Below are positions 29,184-37,428 of a DNA stretch of 64,000 nt, in pieces (the stretch's first letter is position 1; each line of letters opens with the position of its first letter). The notes under the pieces were generated by a model, which worked only from the letters and a program-made list of their open reading frames with translations, was not told the origin of the DNA and did not search any database. This DNA comes from CAILKP01 sp038231815 (GTDB lineage: Bacteria > Planctomycetota > Phycisphaerae > Phycisphaerales > UBA1924). The position numbers and the translations under genes were made by a program. The stretch covers positions 19,334 through 83,333 of the forward strand of contig JBBRKQ010000002.1 of NCBI GenBank assembly GCA_038231815.1. The letters run 5' to 3'.

Positions 29184-29209
29184 TTGGCCCATGCTCCAAG
29201 ATGGGCCAA
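29184..29209. repeat. 9-bp inverted repeat, possible weak terminator
   Basis: TTGGCCCAT (29184-29192) and ATGGGCCAA (29201-29209) pair around an 8-nt loop, 54 nt past the S74-protein stop. There is no U-tract, so a terminator role is uncertain. Confidence 0.35.
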
Positions 29210-29336
29210 GCGAAGTACCCCTGCCGCTGGGGGAGAGAGGAGGGCGTGGGCGGGGGGCCAAACGGGCGGAACGTTTTGGCGACAGGAACCGGGCGGCCCG
29301 TAGCACCCGTTCACCAGCGAAGCTGAACGCCTATGA

Positions 29337-30188
29337 ATGCGCATGCAATCCTCGCGCAACAACGCTGATCTCTGCTCCGTCGGCTCCGTTCTCATCGGTC
29401 AGGGCAAGCCGCTGGCCATCATCGCCGGGCCGTGCGTGCTGGAATCACTTGAACTTGGCCTGACGATTGGCCACGCCATGAAAAAAGCGTGCGATGCCGC
29501 GGGCCTGCCCTACATCTTCAAAGCCTCGTTTGACAAAGCCAATCGCTCCTCCATTCACTCCAAGCGCGGCCCTGGGCTAGAGCAGGGTCTCGCCTGGATC
29601 GCCAAAATCAAAGCCGAACTCGGGGTGCCCGCCACGACCGACATTCATGAACCCCAGCAAGCCGCACCCGTTGCTGAGGTCATCGACTTGCTGCAAATCC
29701 CCGCGTTCCTGTGCCGCCAGACCGACCTGCTTCTTGCTGCAGGGCAAGCCGCTGCCGCTCGCAAACGAGCGGTAAACGTAAAGAAAGGCCAGTTCCTATC
29801 TCCCGGCGAGATGAAGGGCGCGATGAAAAAACTGGCCGAAGCTGGCTGCACCAACGTCATGCTCACCGATCGCGGCAACTTCTTTGGCTACGGCCGCCTC
29901 GTCAATGACTTCATCGGCATTGGCGACATGATGGACCTTGGCCCCGTGTGCTTTGATGCCACCCACAGCACGCAGCTTCCTGGCGCTGGAGAGCAAACCG
30001 GCGGCCGGCCGGAGCGTGCCCCCCTGCTGGCCCGCGCCGCAGCCGCCGCTGGCGTTGACTGCCTGTTCATCGAAACCCACCCCACGCCAAAAACGGCCAT
30101 GTCCGACGCCAGCACCATGCTCACGCTGGAAGTTGCGGCGGAAGTCATCGCCACCGCCGCACGTATTCGTGCGGCGACAGAACGTTGA
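29337..30188 (+). CDS. kdsA: 3-deoxy-D-manno-octulosonate 8-phosphate synthase
   Basis: Cytoplasmic enzyme condensing phosphoenolpyruvate with arabinose 5-phosphate to make Kdo-8-phosphate for lipopolysaccharide. The 283 residues match the family (280-285). Seen: IIAGPCVLES, FKASFDKANRSSIHSKRGPG (substrate loop), TDIHEP, IPAFLCRQTDLL, VNVKKGQF, MLTDRGNFFGYG, FDATHSTQLPG and FIETHPTP. The Cys in AGPCVLES is that of metal-dependent KdsA forms; E. coli-type enzymes have Asn here, so a metal-dependent enzyme is likely. The start could be ATG 29337 or 29343. It converges on the M16 gene with a 23-bp gap. Its presence indicates an outer membrane with Kdo-containing lipopolysaccharide. Confidence 0.95.
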   Translation: MRMQSSRNNADLCSVGSVLIGQGKPLAIIAGPCVLESLELGLTIGHAMKKACDAAGLPYIFKASFDKANRSSIHSKRGPGLEQGLAWIAKIKAELGVPATTDIHEPQQAAPVAEVIDLLQIPAFLCRQTDLLLAAGQAAAARKRAVNVKKGQFLSPGEMKGAMKKLAEAGCTNVMLTDRGNFFGYGRLVNDFIGIGDMMDLGPVCFDATHSTQLPGAGEQTGGRPERAPLLARAAAAAGVDCLFIETHPTPKTAMSDASTMLTLEVAAEVIATAARIRAATER

Positions 30189-30211
30189 TCCTCACTTGGT
30201 AATCAGCGATT

Positions 30212-31435
30212 TCACGCCGGAACCATTGTGCCCACAGTTGCTGGCATTACCGGATACGCCCGCAAGTACGCCGCAACCTGCTCCAGCGTGACGGTGTTAA
30301 TCTGGTCAAGCTCCTGCTCTAGCGTCTTGTACTTGTCGCTGTACATAAACATGCGCCCCAGCCTGTGCATCCGTCCATCGGGCCGCTCACCGGCGACGAC
30401 CACCCCGGTTGCTACCCGGCTCTTAATCCGAGCCAGATCCTGCTCGGTCACCAGTTCTGGCAGCTTTTCAACCTGCTGCATCGCAATGTCCCAGGCCTTC
30501 TCAAGCCCGGCCGGTTCGGCGGCAATAAACAGGCGCACACTGCCCGATCCATCGTGCGGGTCGTGCCCGGCATCGGCATTCTCGGCCAACCCCGGCTCAA
30601 CTAAGGCCCAGTGCAGGAGGGAATTGTCTGACCCACCCAGAAGCTGCATCGCGCAAAAGGCCACGTAACGCTGGTCATCGGTCATGCCCGGACCGCGTGA
30701 CATACTCATGCGATAGCCGCGGCTGATTTTGGGGTCTTTCATCACAAACTCAACATTGCGTGGGGGTGGGGCCACCGATGTGCGCACAGCGCCGGTACGG
30801 CCCCAGTGGCCACACAAGGCCGTCAGGTGCTTGACCATGGCATCAAAGTCAATCCTGCCCGCCATGGCCACGGTGGTGTTGTCTGCCGAGTAGCGGTTAT
30901 CAAAGTACGCCTTCATCTGCTCGGCCTCCATGGCCTTGATGGTTTCAGCAGTGCCCAGCACCCGGTGGCTCAGGCTTGATTCGCGGCCGTAATGCTCCTC
31001 AACCAGCCGCTCATAAAGCTGCCAGACGGGCTCATCGGCGTACATGGCGATCTCTTCAAGGATCACCCCTTTTTCAGTGGTAAAGTCGGCTACCCGCAGG
31101 GCAGGCCGCAGCATATCGGCAAGTATCTCGGTGGCAACAGGGAGCTTGTCGGGCAACACCGCGGCGTGAAAAGCCGTCATTTCACTGCTGGTGTAGGCGT
31201 TAGAACGCGCCCCGAGATTGTCAAAGTCACGATTGACATCTTCAGCCGTGCGCTTGGCAGTGCCCTTGAACATCATGTGCTCAAGAAAGTGCGAAACACC
31301 CATGAGCGGGCCAGCCTCATCACGAGCGCCGGTCTTGACAAAGAAGCCAACCGCCGCGGTGTGTGCGGCAGGGTCAACCTCCGCACAGATGCGAAGGCCG
31401 GAGGGGAGAACGGCTTGCTGATAAGTCACTGCCAT
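30212..31435 (-). CDS. M16-family zinc peptidase (pitrilysin/processing-peptidase-like)
   Basis: The 407-residue protein has the inverted zinc motif HFLEH (HxxEH) in MGVSHFLEHMMFKGT near residue 50, and the downstream zinc-ligand Glu in EEIAMYADEPVWQLYERL. The second half-domain (about 225-400) is the non-catalytic M16 partner fold. The start at ATG 31435 (MAVTYQQAVLPSGLR) is chosen because family members begin just before this strand; the frame is open back to 31561, but that upstream part lacks family features. No signal peptide is present, so it is probably cytoplasmic. It resembles the short bacterial M16B peptidases of YmxG/PqqL type. No strong ribosome site is visible. Confidence 0.92.
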   Translation of the reverse strand: MAVTYQQAVLPSGLRICAEVDPAAHTAAVGFFVKTGARDEAGPLMGVSHFLEHMMFKGTAKRTAEDVNRDFDNLGARSNAYTSSEMTAFHAAVLPDKLPVATEILADMLRPALRVADFTTEKGVILEEIAMYADEPVWQLYERLVEEHYGRESSLSHRVLGTAETIKAMEAEQMKAYFDNRYSADNTTVAMAGRIDFDAMVKHLTALCGHWGRTGAVRTSVAPPPRNVEFVMKDPKISRGYRMSMSRGPGMTDDQRYVAFCAMQLLGGSDNSLLHWALVEPGLAENADAGHDPHDGSGSVRLFIAAEPAGLEKAWDIAMQQVEKLPELVTEQDLARIKSRVATGVVVAGERPDGRMHRLGRMFMYSDKYKTLEQELDQINTVTLEQVAAYLRAYPVMPATVGTMVPA

Positions 31436-31666
31436 GATCGATTGTTCGCAGGTCGCACCGCCGCGGCATGCATGGAACCGGCCGATGTTGCAAGGTTCAA
31501 GTAAAAGGTGTAAACACCCGGCAGAACCCAAGCGCAGGGATTCCCTGTGCACCTGAGCCATACCGGTTCGATTTGAATTTCGGTGATGAACAGACGTGTC
31601 CTACGCTAGCAATAGCGGTTTCTAGCCGAGCGGTATCGGCAGCAGATCTGATTAGGAGGTGAAATT

Positions 31667-32686
31667 ATGAAAAATCCAAGTCTCAGCGTTCGCACCCGCA
31701 CTGGCCGTATTGGCCGTACTGGCCGTACTGGCCGTACTGGCCGGACCGGTTTTGCACTAGTTGATGGCCTTGCCGTCATCACCGTCACCGCGGTGTTGGC
31801 GGCAGCGGGCGCTGTCTCCAGCACCCAGCCCAACGCTCTCACCGCGGCCCGACAGACCGCCAGGCAAATCAAGGATGCAAACCAACTGAACCAGCAAATT
31901 AGGGCAATGGTGACCTGGTCGATCAACAACAAAGATCTGTATCCGTTGCCTTCGCAAATTGATAGAAAGAACACGACGGTTAAGGAGACTGGCAAAGCGA
32001 AGGATCATTCCGCCAACATCTACTCGATCTTAATCTGGAACGGAGCGCTCACACCGGAATTGACCGTCAGCCCGATGGAGAACAGTAAAAACATCAAGAT
32101 CGATAGCCGCTACACCTTTCAGGAGCCCAAGGCGGCGGTTAAACCGGTTGATGCGGTGTGGGATCCTGGGTTTTCAGCAGATTTCACGGCCAAAGACACC
32201 AAAGGTAATCTCAGCTACGCGCACCTGCAGACCGCTGGGGGCAGGAGTGCTCGCTGGAGCAACACGTTCAAAAGCGATGAAGCGGTGCTCTCAACCCGCG
32301 GCCCCGAAATCACTGCAGTTCAGGTGCAAGATCAGAACTTTGCCACCCCCACGTACGCAAACGCCGACAGCAACACATTTAAGTTCTTCGCTCCACCCGG
32401 CGCTTGGTCGGGCAACGTTGCGTTCAATGATTCACACGTGGAGTTCATCAAAGAACACTTCAAACCGGGAGCCAAGGTAGAGACGAGTGCCTTTTACACC
32501 GTCAAAGACCAGCCCTTAGGCAAAGACAAGCCCACCGTCAAAGACCAGCCCACTGGCAAAGACAAAAAACTACCCGACATGGCCTTTTTTGATGAACCCG
32601 ATGATGCCGCCAGCGTGAACAATTTTCTCGGCATCTTCACCAAAGCCGGGGCCAAGCCAGCGGATTTTCATTCAATCTGGGACTGA
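31667..32686 (+). CDS. Prepilin-like (pseudopilin) protein with repeat-expanded leader
   Basis: A strong ribosome site, AGGAGGTG (31654-31661), precedes ATG 31667. The 339-residue protein has a basic leader of about 27 residues, then G-FALVDGLAVITVTAVLAAAG, which matches a type IV prepilin cleavage site and helix (G, F+1, acidic residue at +5, here Asp rather than the usual Glu). Much of the leader is a GRTGRTGRTG repeat encoded by a 9-bp tandem repeat. The C-terminal part has FNDSHVEFI, like the xDGxVxF motif of planctomycete pilin-like proteins. A Lys/Asp-rich duplicated segment (VKDQPLGKDKPT, VKDQPTGKDK) lies near residue 285. It is probably exported by a type II secretion or type IV pilus-like machine. 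The role is unknown. Confidence 0.7.
   Translation: MKNPSLSVRTRTGRIGRTGRTGRTGRTGFALVDGLAVITVTAVLAAAGAVSSTQPNALTAARQTARQIKDANQLNQQIRAMVTWSINNKDLYPLPSQIDRKNTTVKETGKAKDHSANIYSILIWNGALTPELTVSPMENSKNIKIDSRYTFQEPKAAVKPVDAVWDPGFSADFTAKDTKGNLSYAHLQTAGGRSARWSNTFKSDEAVLSTRGPEITAVQVQDQNFATPTYANADSNTFKFFAPPGAWSGNVAFNDSHVEFIKEHFKPGAKVETSAFYTVKDQPLGKDKPTVKDQPTGKDKKLPDMAFFDEPDDAASVNNFLGIFTKAGAKPADFHSIWD
31703..31747 (+). repeat. 9-bp tandem repeat (GGCCGTACT) in the prepilin leader
   Basis: Five units of 9 bp (GGCCGTATT, GGCCGTACT x3, GGCCGGACC) encode Gly-Arg-Ile/Thr triplets. Unit gain or loss keeps the frame and would change the length and charge of the leader just before the cleavage site. Confidence 0.85.
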
Positions 32687-32992
32687 AGTGTGCCGACTTT
32701 GGATCGAAGCAGCGCTGTCCTCCCCCTCGACCGGATAAGAATCGAATCCTTGTAACTCCTGTGGAAACCACTGGTTGGCCGCCTCCGGTGCGAGCATACC
32801 GCCCTGTTCATCGTGGACTGATTGTGTATCGCAGTAACTTTGTAGAGAAATCTGCCCACGATTGTTGTGCTGCGGTTTGTGCCTGTGGTATATTGAGACC
32901 GCAGGTTCACAGGTCTGTGTGCCCTGCCGCACCCGTGCACCGATTTACACATCACCTGTGATCAGACAACACTTCTTCGGAGCCAGTGACCC
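32687..32992. other. Intergenic region before the metalloprotease gene
   Basis: A 306-bp stretch with no gene recognised. A possible sigma-70-like promoter, TTGTGC, 18-bp spacer, TATATT, lies near 32866-32895, about 100 bp upstream of the next start; this is weak evidence. Confidence 0.35.
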
Positions 32993-35900
32993 ATGCCCGC
33001 TCTTTGGCCCACCTCCTGCTCATCGTTTCTGCGGTGTAGTGTTTTTTCTGCCGGCCCTAGACCGGTCAACTCTCGGCTTGGCATGGTGCCGGTTGTCGCC
33101 GCGCTGCTCAGCTGCGCTGGAGCCGCCATCGCCGATGATGGCCGCTGGAGCCCACTAGCGGCCGGCATCGCCGAGCTGGCTGCCGCGAACCCGGAGCGGC
33201 TAAACGTGCGACCGGATATCGGACGGGCGTATGAACTCAAGACTGCCGAGACAGCCAAGCTGCTAGCCAGCCTGCAGCCGAACTTGCAGCCAGGCCCGGG
33301 CGGACCGGCGGCCATCACCATTGACCTGCCACTGCCCGACGGCACGTTTGAGACCTTTACGCTCAGCTATCGAGCGGTCATGGCACCGGAGCTTCAGGCG
33401 AAGTTTCGTGAGATCACGCCAGCTGAGGCAGTAAGTGTGGCCCATCCGGCTTGGCGTGGCACAGTGGTGCTCACACCAGCCGGTTTGCACGCGATGATTG
33501 ACACGCCCGAAGGTGTGCTGTTTGTAGATCCGCTGTTTCGCGGTGAGAACACCCTGCACGCCACGTACTGGCGCAGTGACTACCGCACACGAGGTATGAA
33601 CCGGTTCGCCTGCCTGAGCACCGAGCCGCCGGTGCCGGTCCCGCCGCTGCCCCCTGTTGATCCAAACCTTGATCCGATGCCGGAGCTTTCCGGCCCCACG
33701 CTGCGAACGTACCGCCTCGCCGTCGCAGCAACGGGCGAGTACACAGCGTTTCACGGCGGAACAGTCCCACTGGGCCTTGCGGCAGTCACCGTTGCCGCCG
33801 CCCGTGTTGACCAGGTGTACCGGCGTGAGTTTGCAGTGGCCGTGCAGCTCGTGGCCAACAACAACCTGCTCATCTACACAAACGCCGCTACAGATCCATA
33901 CACCGACAACAACAGCAACGCAATGCTGACGGAGAATCAGAACAACCTAACCACCGTGATTGGCACTGCCAACTTTGATGTCGGGCATGTCTTCGCCCGC
34001 ACCGGCGGCGGCGGCGTGGCATCACTCGGCTCGGTGTGCGTGGCTGGCCGCAAGGCCCAAGGTGTGTCATCGATCGACCCTCCGATTGGCGATCCGTTCA
34101 GCGTTGATTATGTCGCCCACGAAATGGGTCACCAGTTCAACGGCACGCACTGCTTCAACAGCTGCGGTGGGTCGGACGTTGGTTCCGGCATCAACGGGTT
34201 TGAACCCGGCTCAGGCTCAACAATCATGGCCTATGCGGGCATCTGCGGGACCGACAACCTCCAGCCCAACAGCGACCCGTTCTTTCACGCAGTTTCGCAC
34301 GAGCAGATTGTCGCGTTCATTGCCACTGCCGGGTGCGGCACAACCACAGCCACGGGCAACGCGGCCCCAGTCGTCAACATCACCGGTGCGGGCAACGGCC
34401 TGACGCTTCCCCGGGCCACACCCTTTACCCTCACCGGGGCGGCGACCGACCCAAATGGCGACCCACTCAGCTACCTCTGGGAGCAGCGCGACAGCGGCGT
34501 TATCCGCCCACTCGGCTCGGCAGATCCCGGCAACGGACCAATGAGCCGCTCCCGCGTGCCGCTGAGTATCCCCAGCCGGACCGTGCCGCCGATTTCCAAC
34601 GTGCTCAGTGGGGTCACGGACCCAGCTGATCGCCCCGCCGCGGCAGGCCGGGCTGCATATCGCTGGAGGCTGACGGCCCGTGACAACTTGGGTGGCGTTG
34701 GCACTGGTGATGTGACGCTGGCCGTATCGGCAACTGCCGGACCGTTTGTCACAACCGGGCCAGTAACGGGGCAAACCGTCACCGGTGTCCTGCCACTGCG
34801 ATGGAACCCGGCCGGCACCGCCAGCGCTCCAATCAACACCGCCCAGGTGCGAGTGCTGCTCTCCACCGACAACGGTGCGACCTTCCCATTGGTGCTGGCA
34901 GCAGCTGTGGCGAACACCGGCTCAGCCGATATTCTGATCCCCGGCGGCTTTGCATCGGCCTCGGCTCGCGCAAAAATTGAGGCAGTCGGCAACATTTACT
35001 TCGCTGTCACACCGGCGTTTAATCTTCTGCCAACATCAGCGGTTGCGCTCACGCTTTCAGGCGGGCTCACTGCAGATGACTCAATCCCCAGCGGCAACAA
35101 CAACGGAAGGATTGAGCCCGGCGAGGGCAACATCAGCATCGCCGCGAGCATTCAGAACATCGGCCTCAATAGTTCAGGCCCGGTCTCGGTGACCCTCACC
35201 CCGCTGGGAGGAACAAACGCGACGCCGCCATTGCCGGGCACAATCAGCGACATCGCCTCCGGCGCGACCGCTGTTGTCACACTCCGAGGGCTTGCCATCA
35301 GCAGCGCTCAGCCGTGCGGCAGCGTGGGCCAGTTCACCCTGACGGCGACGGCCGTCGGGTTCCCTCCTGCGAGCTTTCCGGTCAGCCTGCCGATCGGTGT
35401 CGCCGGCGGCACAACAACCCAAACGTTCACATATTCCGGCCCCCCGGGCGCGATACCTACTGATGCGCCACGCACGAGGGCCATCACCGTTTCAGGCTAC
35501 GACCCCGCGGCCACAGTTACGGATGTGAACTTTGTCATCGGCGGAACCACCTGTTCCTCCGCAGCCGGCGCAACAGGCGTTGGCATTAGCCACACCAATG
35601 TGGGCGATTTGCAAGTTGATCTCATCAGCCCATCCGGCCTCGCGGTGAACATCATGAACCAGCCCGGCGGCGGTGCTCGCGGAGCCTCTGGCAACAACTT
35701 CTGCCAAGCCACCTTTGATGATGATGGCGGGTTCCCGAACGTGCAGGCAATTAGCCTGACGGCCTCCGGCCCGTTTACCGGCGGATTCGCGCCCGCATCA
35801 CCGCTGTCTGTATTTGATGGGCTGAATCCAAATGGCGATTGGCTGATTCGGTACTTTGATGTCTTCGCCGGGGCAGACATCGGCACGTTCAGGGCGGCCT

Positions 35901-36145
35901 CGGTGGCGCTCACAGTGCTGTCCGGCCCGGTGTGTACGCCCCCGGTGTCGACAACGGTTTGCCTCGCCGACCGAAACCGCGACGGCACTGTGGATGGTGA
36001 TGACTTCATCGCGTTCATCAACGCGTTTAGCGCTGGGGACTTGGCTGCGGACGTAGTTGATGGCGGCGGCGTACCACCGGGCGATGGCGTAGTTGATGGC
36101 TCGGACTTTGTGGCCTTTGTCAATGCATTTGGTGCTGGCTGCTAA
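32993..36145 (+). CDS. Secreted reprolysin-like (M12B-type) metalloprotease with P-domain and GC-dockerin tail
   Basis: Exported zinc endopeptidase of 1050 residues. A signal peptide lies around residues 30-48 (MVPVVAALLSCAGAAIA), so ATG 33083 is an alternative start. After a propeptide (to about 230), the catalytic domain shows HEMGHQFNGTH with zinc ligands His376, His380 and His386 and general base Glu377, followed by the Met-turn STIMAYAGIC. Downstream come a PKD/cadherin-like domain (ATDPNGDPLSYLWEQ), a CARDB-like region, and a proprotein-convertase P-domain (NVGDLQVDLISPSG, NGDWLIRYFD). The C-terminus is a GC-type dockerin: DGTVDGDDFIAFINAF, DGVVDGSDFVAFVNAF, ending GAGC. It probably acts at the cell surface on external protein. 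The same tail occurs on the neighbouring subtilisin. Confidence 0.92.
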   Translation: MPALWPTSCSSFLRCSVFSAGPRPVNSRLGMVPVVAALLSCAGAAIADDGRWSPLAAGIAELAAANPERLNVRPDIGRAYELKTAETAKLLASLQPNLQPGPGGPAAITIDLPLPDGTFETFTLSYRAVMAPELQAKFREITPAEAVSVAHPAWRGTVVLTPAGLHAMIDTPEGVLFVDPLFRGENTLHATYWRSDYRTRGMNRFACLSTEPPVPVPPLPPVDPNLDPMPELSGPTLRTYRLAVAATGEYTAFHGGTVPLGLAAVTVAAARVDQVYRREFAVAVQLVANNNLLIYTNAATDPYTDNNSNAMLTENQNNLTTVIGTANFDVGHVFARTGGGGVASLGSVCVAGRKAQGVSSIDPPIGDPFSVDYVAHEMGHQFNGTHCFNSCGGSDVGSGINGFEPGSGSTIMAYAGICGTDNLQPNSDPFFHAVSHEQIVAFIATAGCGTTTATGNAAPVVNITGAGNGLTLPRATPFTLTGAATDPNGDPLSYLWEQRDSGVIRPLGSADPGNGPMSRSRVPLSIPSRTVPPISNVLSGVTDPADRPAAAGRAAYRWRLTARDNLGGVGTGDVTLAVSATAGPFVTTGPVTGQTVTGVLPLRWNPAGTASAPINTAQVRVLLSTDNGATFPLVLAAAVANTGSADILIPGGFASASARAKIEAVGNIYFAVTPAFNLLPTSAVALTLSGGLTADDSIPSGNNNGRIEPGEGNISIAASIQNIGLNSSGPVSVTLTPLGGTNATPPLPGTISDIASGATAVVTLRGLAISSAQPCGSVGQFTLTATAVGFPPASFPVSLPIGVAGGTTTQTFTYSGPPGAIPTDAPRTRAITVSGYDPAATVTDVNFVIGGTTCSSAAGATGVGISHTNVGDLQVDLISPSGLAVNIMNQPGGGARGASGNNFCQATFDDDGGFPNVQAISLTASGPFTGGFAPASPLSVFDGLNPNGDWLIRYFDVFAGADIGTFRAASVALTVLSGPVCTPPVSTTVCLADRNRDGTVDGDDFIAFINAFSAGDLAADVVDGGGVPPGDGVVDGSDFVAFVNAFGAGC

Positions 36146-36266
36146 AAGAGTTTCTACTGTTCGCTGCGGGCTCTCGGTGGGCCTGCAGCGGCAGGCTGTT
36201 GCATTCGCACCGCCCTGGCTTTTTCCTTCGTGGCGTTACAGTTCAAGAGCTTTAGGAGTTATCGGC

Positions 36267-36983
36267 ATGGCCTCAACCTCACTGTCTGATTTTGTCAACG
36301 CACACGCCGAGCAAGACCTGCAGCAGGGTCTCTTTGAGCTTGAGAATGAAAAGATCCTCGAGGTGAACCTGGGCCACGGCGGCGTGAGCATGATCTGGAT
36401 GAAAGTTGGCGCGATGATCGCCTACAACGGCCAGGTCAAATTCACTCGTGAAGGAATGCTCGACCAGGGTCTGGGCAACCTGCTGAAAAAGGCCATCAGC
36501 GGTGAAGGCGCCTCGCTGAGCAAGGCCGAAGGTGCTGGCAAGCTCTACTTGGCCGATGGGAACAAGCGGATCACGGTGCTGAGCCTGCGTGGTGAGACGG
36601 TCTTTATCAATGGTCGCGACCTCTTGGCCATGCAGAACACGCTGTCAAAGGACATCACCATGATGCGCAAAGTCTCGGCCATTGCCAGCGGCGGCCTGTT
36701 CAACGTACGGGTGGCCGGAACCGGCCTCGTGGCCTTCAGCACGCACGGCCGCGCACTGGTGCTTCGCGTTCGACCCGGCCAACCTGTGTTCACCGATCCA
36801 CAGGCCACCGTTTGCTGGAGTGGCAACCTGCGGCCTGAGTTCAAGACAGACATGAGTTTTCGCACCTTCCTAGGCCGCGGCAGTGGCGAAAGCTTTCAGA
36901 TGATGTTTGAGGCCGAGTCGGCGGATGGCTTCGTTGTCGTCCAACCGTTTGAAGACAAGGGAATCCCCGCCAGCGGGGCCTGA
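36267..36983 (+). CDS. AIM24-family protein
   Basis: The 238-residue protein starts at ATG 36267 behind TAGGAGTT (36252-36259). It has the AIM24 (PF01987) beta-sandwich pattern: repeated Gly-rich strands such as GGVSMIWMKVGAMIAYNGQVKF, AEGAGKLYLADGNKRITVL, GETVFINGRDLLA and GGLFNVRVAGTGLVAFSTHG. Bacterial members resemble TerD- and tubby-like folds, and their function is unproven. There is no signal peptide, so it is probably cytoplasmic or membrane-associated. It lies between two exported protease genes with no operon link. Confidence 0.88.
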   Translation: MASTSLSDFVNAHAEQDLQQGLFELENEKILEVNLGHGGVSMIWMKVGAMIAYNGQVKFTREGMLDQGLGNLLKKAISGEGASLSKAEGAGKLYLADGNKRITVLSLRGETVFINGRDLLAMQNTLSKDITMMRKVSAIASGGLFNVRVAGTGLVAFSTHGRALVLRVRPGQPVFTDPQATVCWSGNLRPEFKTDMSFRTFLGRGSGESFQMMFEAESADGFVVVQPFEDKGIPASGA

Positions 36984-37428
36984 GTTCACGCAGACCGCTC
37001 GAAGCAAACGAGATCACCAACCCATTCCACCGACTGCGGTGGCTGATGGCCACTGCCTTCGGTCACTGTTCGAACACACTGCTGGACACTTCGCGCAACC
37101 CAAAAAATGCACGCTGGTCTCCGCACGCACTAATAGTGCCTTCAGTACCCCCTGTGCCCCAGCACAATCCCGGTGCCGGATATCCATTGCACGCTGCAAC
37201 GACTGCCCGATGCAGTAATTCGTGCAGTTTTCACCCTACATACCCCGGGGCGGACTTCGCTGCAATCTGGCCAGCAAAGCCCGAAAGGGAATCAAATTTT
37301 CAATCTTTTTTCACCACTCCGTGTCCACCCGCGACACAAATTATCGCTTCTTCCAATACCCACAGGCGCACACCACAGTGGCGCTAACCCCGGCCGATGG
37401 ATGATCACGGCCCATAGAAGGAGATTCC
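36984..37428. other. Intergenic region before the subtilisin gene
   Basis: A 445-bp stretch with no supported gene, RNA or hairpin terminator. The last bases carry the ribosome site AAGGAG (about 37419-37424) for the next gene. Confidence 0.5.
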
